NCBI RefSeq assembly: GCF_033568475.1
Contig: NC_133122.1
Coordinates: 20,405,206-20,469,205, forward strand
DNA: 64,000 nucleotides
Reading direction: 5' to 3'
DNA from: Henckelia pumila
Lineage: Eukaryota > Streptophyta > Magnoliopsida > Lamiales > Gesneriaceae
Part shown: piece after piece, positions 1 to 12,289 of the stretch
How positions within the stretch are numbered: the stretch's first letter is position 1
Layout: every line of letters starts with the position of its first letter
Translations under genes and position numbers: made by a program
Notes under the pieces: model-generated
Database searches by the model: none
Seen by the model: the letters and a program-made list of their open reading frames with translations, nothing else
Told to the model about the DNA's origin: nothing

Positions 1-3000
1 TAGAAATGAGTTCATTGAAATTCCAGAGATCTTTGGGAAAGTTGCTCATGCGATATACCCAGAAAGAATCGAGTTTCCTTTAATTCAGGAAACAGACATT
101 CAAATTCAAGACAGACCGGTTCTATACAGAGACCTTAAAATAGAACCTCGAAGGTTATCTTTCCAAGGAAACCGAATGACAAGTAGGAGATGGGACAAAT
201 CTCATATTCAAGAAATTCCACCAGAAGAAAAAGAGTTTTCTATAATAGGAAAACTTAGATCTCCATAAGGATGAAAAGAAGTAAAAATAGTATTCGAAAT
301 TACAAGTCATCGGAACCAGTTCCCTTGTAACTCGATTTACTATTTGAAACAACAGGAAAATGAACTTACCAAGGATTGATAAATATTGGAGAATTGGAAG
401 TTCAAATCTGTGGAATTTCAGGAAAAAAAATGGATCAGCTCATTCTTGGCCTAGAGTTTTTGAATGAACATAAACCATGAAAACGCCTTGAAAAAAGAAT
501 AGAGTTCATGACAAAAGAAAAGACTTGGAGGATTCAATAAGACTTCTACGAAATGGAAACCCAAGAGAATTGGATAAGGGACAATCCCTTAATCAGATTC
601 GAAAACTCTGTTTACAAACAGAGGAAGAAGCAATTGTTGAAATTAGTAAGTCATGAACATGATTTACTAGAACGCATTGAAGAGGTAGAAAGGAGTAACC
701 ATACTCTACCTTCTGAAGCCTTAGGAAGACTAAAGGCGAATAGTCTTAATCGGATTACTGAGTTACAACACATGCTGTTAAAAATGGCAGGGCCATTTAG
801 TAATCCCTTTAAAAAATGACAACAAGTCCATTCTCCATATACATTCCGATAGGGATGTTGTATGAACAATATAAGGCTGAATACTTTGCAACTTATATTG
901 ATTCGGGAGCAAGAATTTGTACAGCAAAAAGAGGAGTTTTCCCTGAAGAATGTGAAGAAGAATTACCAAAAATTGCTGGACGAGATTTCTCTAGAAGAAT
1001 TTTAATTCTTTGTAAAGGAATAAAAATAGCAGAAATCCTTATGGGAGGAGCATGTCAGACACCTTGGTACAAGGTAAAGACACCACCAATCTATTTCTAT
1101 GATACAGGAGCTGATATCCTGTTGGAAAATAACTTCTTACAAATGTTTAAGAAGTACACACAAGACAATGAGTCAAGAAGGCTTATGTTCACTACAATTT
1201 GTGATCATAAAATTATCGTTCAAAGACTCAAGGTTGCTTTTTATCGACAATTGCCGATAATATTTCGCAGCCAGCGTGGTGATAAAGGACAACTTTTTCA
1301 CCCAAAAATAAAAGATCCAAGAAGGTTTGGAGAAACCATGTTGAAAATAACAACAGAACAAGAACTCCAAATAGAGGATATGGAGCTTCTCAAGGTAACT
1401 CTACATCACAGAGATATAGAGTTAGAAAATAAGGTATCCCTTGAAGATGTCAAAAAGAGGCTCAAAGAAAGTTATAACGAACATCCTTTGGCATGGTGAG
1501 ATAGAAATCAACTCAAAGTCAGTCTTACTCTAAAGGAAGGCAAAGAGTATGAATTCGTCAGATATAAGCCTATCCCGATGAACTTAACAGATCAAAGGGA
1601 TATGAGAATGATTATCAAGGAACATTTGGACCTTGGTCTAATCAAAGAAGGAGTTTCACCATATAGCAGCCCAGGATTTCTGGTCAGAAATCATGGTGAA
1701 ATAAAAAGAGGAAAACCCAGGTTAGTTATTAATTACCAAGGTATTAATAAAATCCTGGAGTTTGATGGGTACTTCATACCCAGTAGAGAACATCTAATTA
1801 TCTCTGTACGAAATGCTAGAGTGCTCTCAAAATTTAATTGTAAGTCTGGATTCTACCAGATAAGAATGGAAGAAGGAAGTAAGAAATTCACAGCCTTCTC
1901 TACTCCACAAGGACACTATATTTGGGAAGTTATGCCTATGGGATTGGCTAATGCACCCCATATATTTCAAAGAAAGATGGATAACCTTTTTAAGGATTAT
2001 TTCAACTTTATGTTTGTTTATATTGATGATATTCTTATAACATCAAAAAAAATCGACGAACACGTTAAACATTTAGAGATTTTCTCTAAAATTTGCAAAC
2101 AAGAGGGATTGGTCTTATCTGAAAAAAAAAAACAGTCATAGCAACAAGAAAAATTGAATTCCTTGGTATTGAGATTGATGAATCCGTAATAATTCTACAA
2201 CCCCATATTGTGAAAAAGGTAAAGAATTTTCCAGATAAACTCAAAGACGTAAAACAACTCCAGAGTTTTTTTGGAGTAGTTAATTTTGCAGGGATGTTCA
2301 TTAACAACCTAGCAATGTACAGAAAGGTGTTCAGTCCTTTGTTAAAAAAAGATGCTAAGTTTATATGGACCGATGACCATACTAAAGGGGTAAACCAATT
2401 AAAGGAGATATGTAAGAATCTCCCAAAAATGGCTATACCCGTAGATGAAGATGATCTGGTGTTATTCACGGATGCCAGTGACAAATGGTGGGCAGCAGTC
2501 CTTACCAAGATCACCCCAGATGGAGAAATACCATGCAGATACTGTAGCAGTCTTTTTTCAGAATCAGAGGTCATCAGATGGCATATCAACGAGAAGGAAT
2601 TTTATGCAGTTAAAAGCGCTTTCGAAAAATGGCCATTATTTTTACTTGCTAAAAAAATCACACTCAAGGTTGATAACACCCAGGTAAAAGCTTTTCTAAG
2701 AAATAAGATTGAATCTAAACCTGAGAAAGCTAGGTTATTAAGATGGCAAACATTATGTCAAAATTATATTTTTGATATTGTTATTATTAAATCTCATGAA
2801 AATATTCTTGCAGATTTCTTAACAAGAGATGGAAGGCAGTGACCTGGATTCCATCATGAAAATGCAGAGGCATCTCAGGGAACACCTTGGGTTGCTTCAA
2901 ACCGAGTTCAACCAGTTAGCCATTAATGCTGAAATGGCCGGCAGGTTACAACAAGCTGATCGGATCAAAGTATCTAATCGAATTACAGGATGTATGCAGG

Positions 3001-4680
3001 CTCAAACACAACTTTGGGCTGCTATTCAAGGGCCAATTGTGAAGGCTATAGAGAAACCATTGGTTTCTCATAAACAGATATGCTAAAATCACTGGTTTTA
3101 CAAAAACAAGAAATACAACCACCGGTTGTGAAACAAGATGTTGAGGGATGTAAAACTCAAGAAACAAGTGTGAATCTATCATCAGCCTTTGATGATTTAG
3201 ATGAAGCAACAATTGATGAGGATAACTCATCAAGTCAACCCTCTGCCTCTGGGGTAAAAGAGGAAGAAATCAATCTTAGGCCCAACACAGACAAGGGCAA
3301 ATCTAAGATCGATACTAACCCAGCTATTATTTCTCCATTTCAGGTTTATCAACAGAGGTGGGAGAAATTAAGTACAAGAAGTGAAATTAACCCTAACAAT
3401 TGCAGGGTTGATGTAGCAGGGATATATCCAAGGGTTTGGTTAAAAAACAATGTCAATCCTAAGGATTTAAAGCTCTGGTATGAATTTGGGGCTTTGGCCT
3501 CAGTTTATACAACGTCACCAAGTTTTCCGGAGATATCACAGTTATCAAAATGGATTCAGGAAGCAGTCCAAGAAACATGGGCAAATAACGACCATTTGTC
3601 CAGAGGAGATGTGCTTGAATTATATTTCTTTAGTGCAGCTCCAGAACCAACCGGGAAAAAATCACACGAGCCCTTTCATTTCATCAAGCTGAGTAGACCT
3701 GACATGAATAATCAAAAATTCATCAAGGATCCCCTATATGAAGAAATACCATTAGTGTCCACTTTTGGAGAAGATGAAATTTCAACCAGAAGGACATGGG
3801 GTATTTGGGTTTATTTCACCGAGATGGACAAGGTCAAGTTTTCGTTCAAATTTTATCAGAATTATGTGAACGGATCATTCCTGTTAAACACAATGACAAG
3901 AAAAACTACGGCTTTTGCGGAAGAACTCTTCGAAAAGAAGAGAAACTTTTTGTGGAACAACAAGCTGCCGGGGAGTAAAGAGACTCGCCGAAAATTTTGT
4001 AACATGGCTCATATCGAAAGATGATCAGAAAACATCTGCCCAGAGTGTCCAAACCAGAAGGAGCCAGAATTCGGAAAAAACTTCAGACCCCGAACGGATC
4101 GAAAATAATTTTCCAAGACAAGCAAAGGTGGACAGGGACCACCAAAGATGCGTTTTTTCAGGAGACCACTGCAAAAGCAGAAGATGCCCCAACAACAATA
4201 AAAAAGGCATGTGAGGAAGATAGAGCCAAAAGAAAAAGGACAGCATGTGACTCCTCCACCAAAAAATGCCATCAATAATGGCATAACAGGACAAGGTGGA
4301 TAACGGGTGACTCATCCACTAACTAAAGATGTCATTAATAATGCATAAAAGGACAAGACAAAATAGCTGTAAGATTCCCTGAAGTTTCTCGGTGAAACGA
4401 GTGGAACCTCAGCTATAAATACAAGCGTTCAAGGAAGCTGAAGATATCGAGCATTTCCTTCAGTTTTCTTACAAATAAATTGTTGTAATATTTTTCTTTC
4501 TATTGTAATAAGTTTCTGTTTATGTATTTCAAGAACAAAGCTACTATGAGTAGCTAAACAAGTTGTCTTCTCCTCTTCAAAGGAGTTGATTTATGTAATA
4601 ATATTATGTCTGAATAATTTTTCTAAAGTCTCTTGTTCTTTCATGCTCATATTTTATAATTAAATTCATATACCATACGC
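1..4680 (+). mobile_element. Endogenous pararetrovirus relic (Caulimoviridae), left end outside window
   Basis: Fossil copy of a plant DNA pararetrovirus. Parts in order, rough positions: tail of a movement-protein-like region (1-0.5 kb), a small charged ORF (0.55-0.8 kb), a retropepsin-like region with a DSG motif (0.8-1.5 kb), reverse transcriptase with YIDDIL (1.6-2.1 kb), RNase H with a TDAS motif (2.2-2.8 kb), a short ORF (2.8-3.1 kb), a transactivator-like ORF (3.1-4.0 kb), then a non-coding part with a TATA box (CTATAAATAC near 4412) and AATAAA (near 4475), like a full-length-transcript promoter and poly(A) site. The order MP, small ORF, PR-RT-RH, TAV resembles cavemoviruses and solendoviruses; genus is inferred. 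Capsid region is not in the window. The copy is broken, with roughly half a dozen breaks, so it is an old insertion. The right edge is approximate. Confidence 0.88.
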
Positions 4681-4713
4681 CTTAAGGTAGAAAATAAATT
4701 AAGGCTGTGTTGG

Positions 4714-4902
4714 GTGTCGTTGAAGGAGCTTGTGCAGAAACCATTTGTTGCGACTGCGTGGTTGGAGTGTGAGGAGCACTTCGTAAAACTCGGCAGGTAT
4801 GACCCGACGACACTATGGTCAAAGAGGTATTTGAATTTAATTCATCTTACGGAAGCATGTTGGACCCTAATCCAGAGTATATCGGCTGGAAACCTTGCGT
4901 AA
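4714..4902 (+). pseudogene. Unrecognised exon-like fragment beside the viral relic
   Basis: About 62 open codons with a protein-like composition, rich in Trp, Glu, Leu and His, including KPFVATAWLECEEHF and YDPTTLW. There is no ATG at a sensible place and no neighbouring exon in the same style. I do not recognise the family. It may be a captured or decayed host exon, or a further part of the viral insertion. It ends in a natural-looking stop. Flanking DNA is plain AT-rich sequence. Confidence 0.3.
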
Positions 4903-5435
4903 CCGATAGTTCTGTTTGGCCTGAACGGGTTCGATAGGTAAAACAATGTCACGTACAAAGGATTAAATGCTAAACACTTTGTTAAGACAAATTTGGGGAC
5001 CACTAGGGAGTTGAAACAAAAAAATTTGAGTGTAGGGAGTTAAGAGAAAGAAATGTTTGGGTTTGGAGATTTTAAAATAATTTGCCCATATATATATATA
5101 TAATATAAATAATTAAATTTCCCCAATAATTGGTTGCCTTGATGATGAAAAATTAGTTGAGGGTCCAAATGCAACATAAATTAATATGTTTAATGCTAAA
5201 CACTAATGATACAATTACGAGGTGTATGTTGCCGATCACGGAAAAGTAGGTGTTCTAAGAAATGATGTTACGGATTTGGTCCATCTGAGTTGTATAATTG
5301 TAATGTAAATAATATTTTTGACATACAAATTAATCAATACTTTTATATGGGTGGAGTCAAAAATACATCTACAAAATTGATTAATAAGACAATAACATAT
5401 GAATTTTTGTGATTAAGAAATTACTCTATTAAATC
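4903..5435. other. AT-rich spacer, nothing recognised
   Basis: No open frame, RNA gene or terminal repeat stands out. It contains a short (TA)n run near 5092-5103. Confidence 0.5.
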
Positions 5436-5443
5436 ATTTTATT

Positions 5444-5669
5444 TAGGATTGGGTTTTCGGTATACCGTATAAAAAATATTGACATGAAAAAAAATTTATA
5501 TCGGTACCGATATCGAAATTCTGAAATGTTGGTATGGAAAAAATCCATATTGGTACCGTATAGATACTGAAAAAAAAAATCAATATACCAAAAAAATGTT
5601 TATATTTCGACAAAATGTTCGATACGGTATCCCGAAAAATCGGTATTTTAGTTCGGTATCCCAGTCCTA
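5444..5669. mobile_element. hAT-type MITE, 226 bp, perfect 8-bp target duplication
   Basis: The ends are inverted: TAGGATTGGG on the left and CCCAGTCCTA on the right. The element is flanked on both sides by ATTTTATT (5436-5443 and 5670-5677), a perfect 8-bp target-site duplication as hAT transposases make. The interior is made of GGTAC/GGTAT-rich inverted sequence and has no coding capacity, so it would be moved in trans. An interior of similar style occurs in the element at 37074-37469. Confidence 0.85.
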
Positions 5670-5886
5670 ATTTTATTAACTTATATCTTTCACCTCATAA
5701 TATTTAAATTTTTTGAAGAGTTCCTCAAATATTCGATAGTGTTGTTAAGAAATTTGGTGCAATTTATCTTCACGATTTCTCGATTTATATCCTCCCTATT
5801 CGAGTCACACGAATTGTAGACCGCCCGTAAATAGTTAAGCCACAGGTTAATATCCCCACATTTTAGTCGTTTCATCACTAGGCGTG

Positions 5887-7176
5887 TGTTAGAACCTAAT
5901 AGGGGGAGAATTTAGGTTCTATTGGCAACTTAGCAATTTAAAGCGATTATGCAAATACGCAAGCGGAAGACTTAAAACAATTAATAATAAGTGCGGTAAA
6001 TAAATGCGTAATGTAAATAAGGCAGTAAAAAGAATAAGATATGTTTATGGAAGTTCGACGATAAATCGTCTACGTCTCCCCTTCTTGGTTAAGATCGATT
6101 AACCAAAGATCCACTAGCACTTCAACGTCTTGGCCTTGATGGCTCCAAGGATAGCCGTACAACTCAACACGATCACCGCGCCGATACAACTCGAACACTT
6201 GGCCTTAAGGGCTCCAAGGATAGCCACAACACGATTGCAACACACTCGGCTTCACACACAAGTATTTACAATAATCGAACAACCAACTCACGAATGAACT
6301 TATACAAACAAGCCTCGATTTTGAATATATAACACACAAATATTTCTTGAACTATTGAAGGAGAGGATCTTGCTTGCAAAGAGAGATGAGAGTGAATTGG
6401 TGAGTTGAAATGGCTTCAAATGACATGTATTTATAGTTGCCAATCCGAACATGTTCGGAGCCTCCGAACAGGTCTTCGGGTCGTCCGAAGTGTGTCTGAT
6501 GCAAAGTTCAAATTCTGCGGCTGATGAACAGTTCGGGTGGTCCGAAGTCATCTTCGGGTCGTCCGAACGGCTGCATTTAATTCATTTTGGCAAATTTTTT
6601 CCGACAAAATTTTCAGTGGCCGTAAAGTAGTTCGGGTCCTCCGAACCTATCTTCGGGTCGTCCGAATAGTACATTTCGTGGCCTCCGAGATTGCCTCCGA
6701 GCAATTTTAAAATCCAGGAAAATTTTTGGGCCGTCCGAACTGTCTTCGGACCATTCGAAGTAGTCTTTCGTGCCCTCCGAGCCTGTCCTCCGATCTTTAT
6801 TTAATTCTAGAAAATCTTCGGGTCGTCCGAACCCTTCTTCGGATCGTTCGAACCTGGGCAATTTCGAACCTTGAAAATTTTATTTCCAATTTTCGATTAT
6901 AGGACCTTGCTTCCAATATTTGTTCATACTCAAAAGTAATATTATCTGCCAATTTCTCACTTTAAACTGTTAGTAACGATTAACCGAGTTTTTTAATCAT
7001 CAAAACAATTTAATTATGAGAATTGTTAATGCATTAAAAACATTAATCTCATAACACGAGATTTGTATGCGTTTAAAGCGTAACAGCGTGTGAGTGGTGT
7101 TGAGATATATCCCACAATTCTCCTTCCTTGAGTTAGCTTTAGGGGTTGGAGTTAGATCCAAGTACAAATCTTAACA
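5887..7176. mobile_element. Candidate solo LTR (TG...CA), duplication not confirmed
   Basis: The block starts TGTTAGAACC and ends CTTAACA, giving the short inverted ends (TGTTA/TAACA) typical of long terminal repeats. It is about 1.29 kb and non-coding, and its base composition differs from the flanks. No matching 5-bp target duplication is visible, so the limits are provisional. It encloses the paired palindromic repeats at 6454-6852. It could instead be part of another repeat class. Confidence 0.4.
6454..6852. repeat. Five pairs of a 15-bp imperfect palindrome (TTCGGGTCGTCCGAA type)
   Basis: Variants of TTCGGGTCGTCCGAA begin at 6454/6475, 6532/6553, 6631/6652, 6726/6744 and 6817/6838. The members of a pair start 21 bp apart in four of five cases, and pairs recur every 78-99 bp. 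Extra partial copies (CCTCCGAG type) lie near 6675-6700 and 6767-6790. The block is far more GC-rich than its surroundings. Confidence 0.8.
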
Positions 7177-8605
7177 CGTATTTATAAGAAATATATATTA
7201 AATTAAATCAGTTGGATGGTAATAATTATTTTTCAAAAAAAACGATCGAAACATGATGTTTGAAACGTTGAATACATGATTTAAAATATTTGAGTTGTTT
7301 TGTTGTTACTAGCTATAAACAAATTTTTTTTTGGTTAAACAACCAATTTTCGATCCTACAATTAGTGATACAAAACCAATATCAGGTGTTTGATTCTCAT
7401 TAACTTCAAGTTTAGAAGTTAGAAAAAATATCCGGGAGAGATTGTTAAGAAATAATAATTACTCTTGTTGGGAGAACGATCGAAACATTAGGCTTGAATT
7501 AATGTATGATTTTAAAGACTTAAATTGACAACTCGTCTATGCTCCTGTGAGTTCAAATTCATAATCTAAATACACTCATTATGTTTGGTCTTATCTTATC
7601 TTACATTATATATGCATACATACATGCATGCATACGGATTGTAATTTATTTTATAAAAATGAATTTGAAATTAACTTATATCAAAAGTTGCGCAAGGAGG
7701 AAATTTGTCCAAGATAATATATTGAACTCTCATAAACTCTGTTTTACCAATGTGAGACATAAACTTATCTTAATAGTTCTCAATGTTGGCTGTTTTTTCG
7801 TTCATATCAATAACAGTATCACTCCATATCTAATATAATATCATTCAAAATTTATCTCTTAAAATTTTCTATACAATTCAAGTCATTCAGTCTACATGAA
7901 ACCTTTCTAAATTCCTACATTCATCACTACCAAATAAATACTCTAATGGAGCTAGAATTTTTTTAATTTTATTTTTTCAAGGAATAAGCATGCTTTATTA
8001 CAATATATATGCACTTTATATAAGTGGAGCTAAACTAAAAAATGGATAGATAGGAGAAAAGAGATTCTTATACACGGCGAATGGAGGAGGTTCATTTATA
8101 CCCCATTCGGGCCACCCCAATATGATCAACAAACAGTGTTGTTGGTTTTTATTTCTCAAAACAATTTTGTTTTTATAAAGTAGCATAAATATTAATTATC
8201 ATATATTTAAATTTATTTTTCAAATATATATGTGTGTGTGTGTGCGCGTGTTTAGGACCTTAATGCTAAAAAATGTTTTAGTCCAACTATGACTAACATA
8301 TACCAAATAAAACTTTAGATCACATTACAAAATAATAAAAAATATATTTTTTGTAAAAAATTATGAAAAAAATAATACTAAACATTGCTGCGCAATGGGG
8401 GACGTTTTGGTCGCATTTTGTTGAATTTATTTTGTTAATTAAATAATTCATTTTTATTTTTTAAAATGTTAATTTGTCTTTTGCAGGAAGGAGTGGTCAT
8501 TTTAAATGGTCAAATGGAAAGACAAAGATTGCTAGTAGGTCCAAGAAACCAACACTCCATGTGCATAGAAGACAGGCGCGATCCCATACTTGGCATAGGA
8601 ATAAA
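7177..8605. other. AT-rich intergenic DNA, no gene seen
   Basis: Short open frames here are low-complexity and lack coding character. A (TG)n microsatellite lies near 8230-8250. Confidence 0.5.
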
Positions 8606-8958
8606 ATACTTTAACATGACAACAATCTTTTACCAGAAGTTATAACGGATGGTAATGATGCAATTTAAAATTTTTAAACCGCACATTAATTCAAGCGTTA
8701 TGGTTCGACCACTCTATCAGTAGGGATAATTATTGCATCCAACAATCTCTCTTTCAATAATTGCACTCATTGCATTCAATGAGAATCATCGAACCCATGA
8801 CCTTGGCTCTGATACCAATTGTAGGACCGAACATTTGTCACTTTACCAAAAACTATAGCTAGTGGTAATAGTTCAACTCAAATCTTTTAAACTGCACAGC
8901 AGCCCAAGAACCATGATTCGACCGCTCTACCAGCAGAGACAATTATTGCACCACAACA
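8606..8958 (-). mobile_element. TRIM-like miniature LTR element
   Basis: Read on the minus strand, a repeat of about 139 bp (8820-8958) is followed at once by a primer-binding site complementary to initiator tRNA-Met (TGGTATCAGAGCC, plus-strand complement at about 8805-8817). A short internal piece of about 75 bp then leads to a second diverged copy of the same repeat (about 8606-8744). Both copies begin TGTTG(T/G) on the minus strand. There is no coding sequence. The layout, two small LTRs around a PBS in about 350 bp, is that of terminal-repeat retrotransposons in miniature. The LTR copies differ at many sites, so the insertion is old. The left edge is approximate. Confidence 0.65.
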
Positions 8959-10360
8959 CTTTTCCTAAATATCCTTGTATATTTTCTAAATTTTCATCAT
9001 GTCCTCCACCCGTTAAATATTAAATATTTTTTAAACATATTTTCCAAAAAAACTATTGATTTTTCTAAATTACAATAGATAAAATTATAAAAAAAATTAA
9101 AACTATTTTCTATATATATATAATTATGTACATTACTTTCATAGTGTTATATATTTTTTTGGTCATTATGCCCCCCATGAATGCCCTTTTTTGAAAATTA
9201 AAGTTCAGTAAATGGATTCCATCCGTTAAAATCTTATTTCTCATATTTAAATTTAGAGCTCGTTTGATTTGAGAAGGTGAGAGGGTAAAAATATTTTTTT
9301 AAAAAAAACTTTTCTTAAAAATAGTGTTTTGTTACAAGTTATTTTAAGAAAACACTTAAAAAAATGTTTTTACAGAAGCTAGAGTTTCTAGTTTTTTGGA
9401 TTTTTACTTCTAACTATATTTAAAATTTTAAATAAAAGCACTTTTTTCAATTAATTGGGAAATTAATTGGGCAAATACGCTTCTTCTAATTTTGAGCGAT
9501 AAGAGTTTTAGAAAACATGCTGATTTTACAGAGATTTTCACGCTCTTTCCTATAATTTAATTGGTGAACATGACCCTTTCAAAAAAAAAAAAATTTGGTG
9601 AACATGACTTAAATTAAGTACTATGTTACTCCATTGATGTTGATATAGATATTTGGATCCATTCAATTATGGATGTAAAATGTTAAAGTCAATAATATTA
9701 CAAAATCCTTTTATTTTCAGGCCGTTTTAAGTTCTATAAATATAAATTAATTGTGGACATTAAAATTCGCACATACTTGTCGATCAGGAAATTGTCATTT
9801 TCCAAACTACTAATTTTTTCTTCAACTCTACTATTAACGAGTTGATGATCACTTGTGATATGAGTTGATTAGATCTATATTTTTATAATAAAAAATAACA
9901 CTTTTATCATAAAAATCGATACATTCTCATAGATAAGATCGAATAAAAATCTATCACACAAAAATGTTCCATGAAACTATATCATATAAGTTCTTTAAGT
10001 ATTAAATTACTATCTTGTGGGTTTATTCTTTTATCAATATTATTTATGTTCAGTTTAGATTTAATCATTTTTTCTTCAAAATTAGAGTCGGTTTACATAC
10101 AAATAAAATAATGTTTTGTCTACCACATGATAATATATTGTATATTAATAATATAAAATTTACGACAAATCGTGGTATTCGTGTACGGTTCTATGCATAC
10201 ATGATATATATGAGAATTACTTTATAATAATAAAAAAATATGCGATATTTTTCTTTTGGATTTAATCGAACGGAGGACGTGCAGTTTCCGCATTTCACGA
10301 AATAGAAGCCGTAGGATGATGCTTCGACGATCGTGGAGACGTATTTGGGGCAGGGTAAAA
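8959..10360. other. AT-rich intergenic DNA upstream of the metallothionein gene
   Basis: No gene or complete element is recognised. A stretch near 9250-9570 (GCTCGTTTGATTTGAG start) looks like a decayed MITE, but its second end cannot be placed. Confidence 0.45.
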
Positions 10361-10368
10361 CAACAGTA

Positions 10369-10458
10369 CACGTGGTGTAATACACCACCACAGATGCCTG
10401 CGTCTCTCCAAGATCGTGCCACGTGTATGGCTGATATCCACTCAATTGCACTATAAAT
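10369..10458 (+). promoter_or_regulatory. Metallothionein core promoter: two G-boxes and a TATA box
   Basis: Perfect CACGTG G-boxes lie at 10369-10374 and 10420-10425, and a TATA box (TATAAAT) at 10452-10458, about 105 bp before the ATG. G-boxes of this kind bind bZIP and bHLH factors and would fit the stress or hormone response common in plant metallothioneins; the response itself is inferred. Confidence 0.65.
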
Positions 10459-10563
10459 CAAGGGCATTGGTCCTCACTTGTTTCTCGTCCAGCGCTTAGT
10501 AATCTCTCAATCATTCAGAATACGTGAGATCTTAGGGTTCTTATCAAAATCCATCTGAAGAAA

Positions 10564-11024
10564 ATGTCTTGCTGCGGAGGAAACTGCGGATGCGGCCCTA
10601 ACTGCAAGTGCGGCAATGGCTGCGGAGGGTGAGTGATTCTAATCCATTTCATCTCTTTTTTCCCCCTTTTCCGGTGTTTTGATTCTTTGAATCTTCGTTG
10701 CATGTCTACGATTTTTGCGTTTTTTTTTCTGACGAACTACCCGAAATCGATGCAGTTGCAAGATGTACCCTGACTTGAGCCACTCGGAGGCTACCGCCGC
10801 CACCACCGAAACCCTCGTCCTCGGTGTTGCCCCTCAGAAGACGTACGGATCTATTTGATTTCATCGTTTTATTATTGCTTCTCTGAGAAAATAGGCTAAT
10901 TGATTCTTTTTATTTTTTTTATTTTTTTTTGTGATTCAGTTATTTTGAGGGATCAGAGGCTGCTGCAGAGAACGGTTGCAAGTGCGGCGCCAACTGCACC
11001 TGCGATCCATGCACTTGCAAATGA
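10564..11024 (+). CDS. MT2: Type 2 metallothionein (three exons, 78 aa)
   Basis: Small cytosolic cysteine-rich protein that binds Cu and Zn and buffers metals and oxidants. Exons 10564-10628, 10756-10842 and 10940-11024 join in frame with GT..AG introns. The N-terminal domain starts [11 protein letters not shown] and has eight cysteines in the type 2 order (CC, CxC, CxC, C, C). A cysteine-free spacer follows, with [11 protein letters not shown] and [15 protein letters not shown]. The C-terminal domain has six cysteines as three CxC pairs (CKC, CTC, CTC) and ends DPCTCK. Length and the GVAPQK spacer are normal for type 2. The start is the first ATG after the TATA box. No defect is seen, so the gene should be functional. 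Confidence 0.96.
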
Positions 11025-11099
11025 ATCGGATCCGATGATAGGCTCTGAAGCAGAGATGAAAAGGAAGAAGGAAATTAGTACTGATTAAATTATGTGGTA

Positions 11100-12285
11100 A
11101 TTTCGAGTCTAATTAAAAAAAAGTGTTCTCCGAAGGGCCAAATCTGTGTGTTGAATCAGAATCATCATCCGCTGATGATTATGATTTGATTTGTGTCTCT
11201 TTTTCCTATAATAATAAGGGAGCTTGTGTCTTGTTCTTGTGTATTTATTTAGTGAAAAGTTGTATGCATAGACGTCCGTGTAATCTCTGCCCGCCGCTTG
11301 ATGGAGCCTGTCGTATTATTGTAGAGGAAAGTTGGGTTTTTGGGTTGAATTAATGGAAACTCCTTTCTTCTCTGTATAATATTTCTGCACCCTGCCTCCT
11401 TTGTTTGATTTCATTTCTATATTATTACGTAAATTTTTGTGTTCTTGTGATTCAACGCACAATCGACCATTTTTAAAGAGCAAGCTTTTTACATTAACAA
11501 AAAAAATTTTGTGGTCGGTTTAGAAATCTATTTCACAGAGTTCAATTTTGAGACGGTTTTATAGAATTTTTTTTTATTGGTGTAGGTAGTTTTTTAAATA
11601 TGTTAAATTAAATGCATCAATTAAAATTGATTTAACATAAAATGTTACACCATTTGAATTTTTCTCCAATTTGGTCTTGCTAGTGATAGATGATAGGGCA
11701 CCAGAGACCATGTGAGATCATTTGAGAGTGAATTTTATTCTACTGAATTCTTATATTAATATTGTTTATACATAAAATTCATATAATAAATTTTATGATT
11801 CAATTTTATAAGACAGAATTTTGAGTCAATAAAAATATATAATTTTTTTTGTATCAATAGTGTTATATTTTGTTGCATATATGAAGCGTCCATTTTCATG
11901 GATATAGATATGTCATTAATCTAAGATGTAAATTTAAGTTGGTTTAATTGCAACTCACTAAAGATCTCTCGTCACTTTTTATTTTTTTTCGAATATAGGT
12001 TTCTTTTCATCTGATGAGTTGAGAAATTGTCAATCGATATAAATCAATTTGACGAAGCTAGTCCATTTTTACATCTATAAATAATAGACCCCTTGTAATT
12101 TTCTTGTGAAGCACACTCGAAGTACCGTTTTCTGGAGACAAAATAATACTAATAATGATTCGAAAAAATATATATTCTAATAATACCCTTTGTTTCGTCA
12201 TGCGCGAGCGGTATGCAGTTGTTTGGGGCAGAGCTTGAATTATTGGGGGCAGTGGAGAAAGTGAGATAAGATTAATATAAGATGA
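11100..12285. other. Metallothionein 3' UTR and AT-rich spacer
   Basis: The first few hundred bases after the stop probably hold the metallothionein 3' UTR (AATAATAAGG near 11210). Beyond that no gene or repeat is recognised. Confidence 0.4.
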
Positions 12286-12289
12286 TTAA

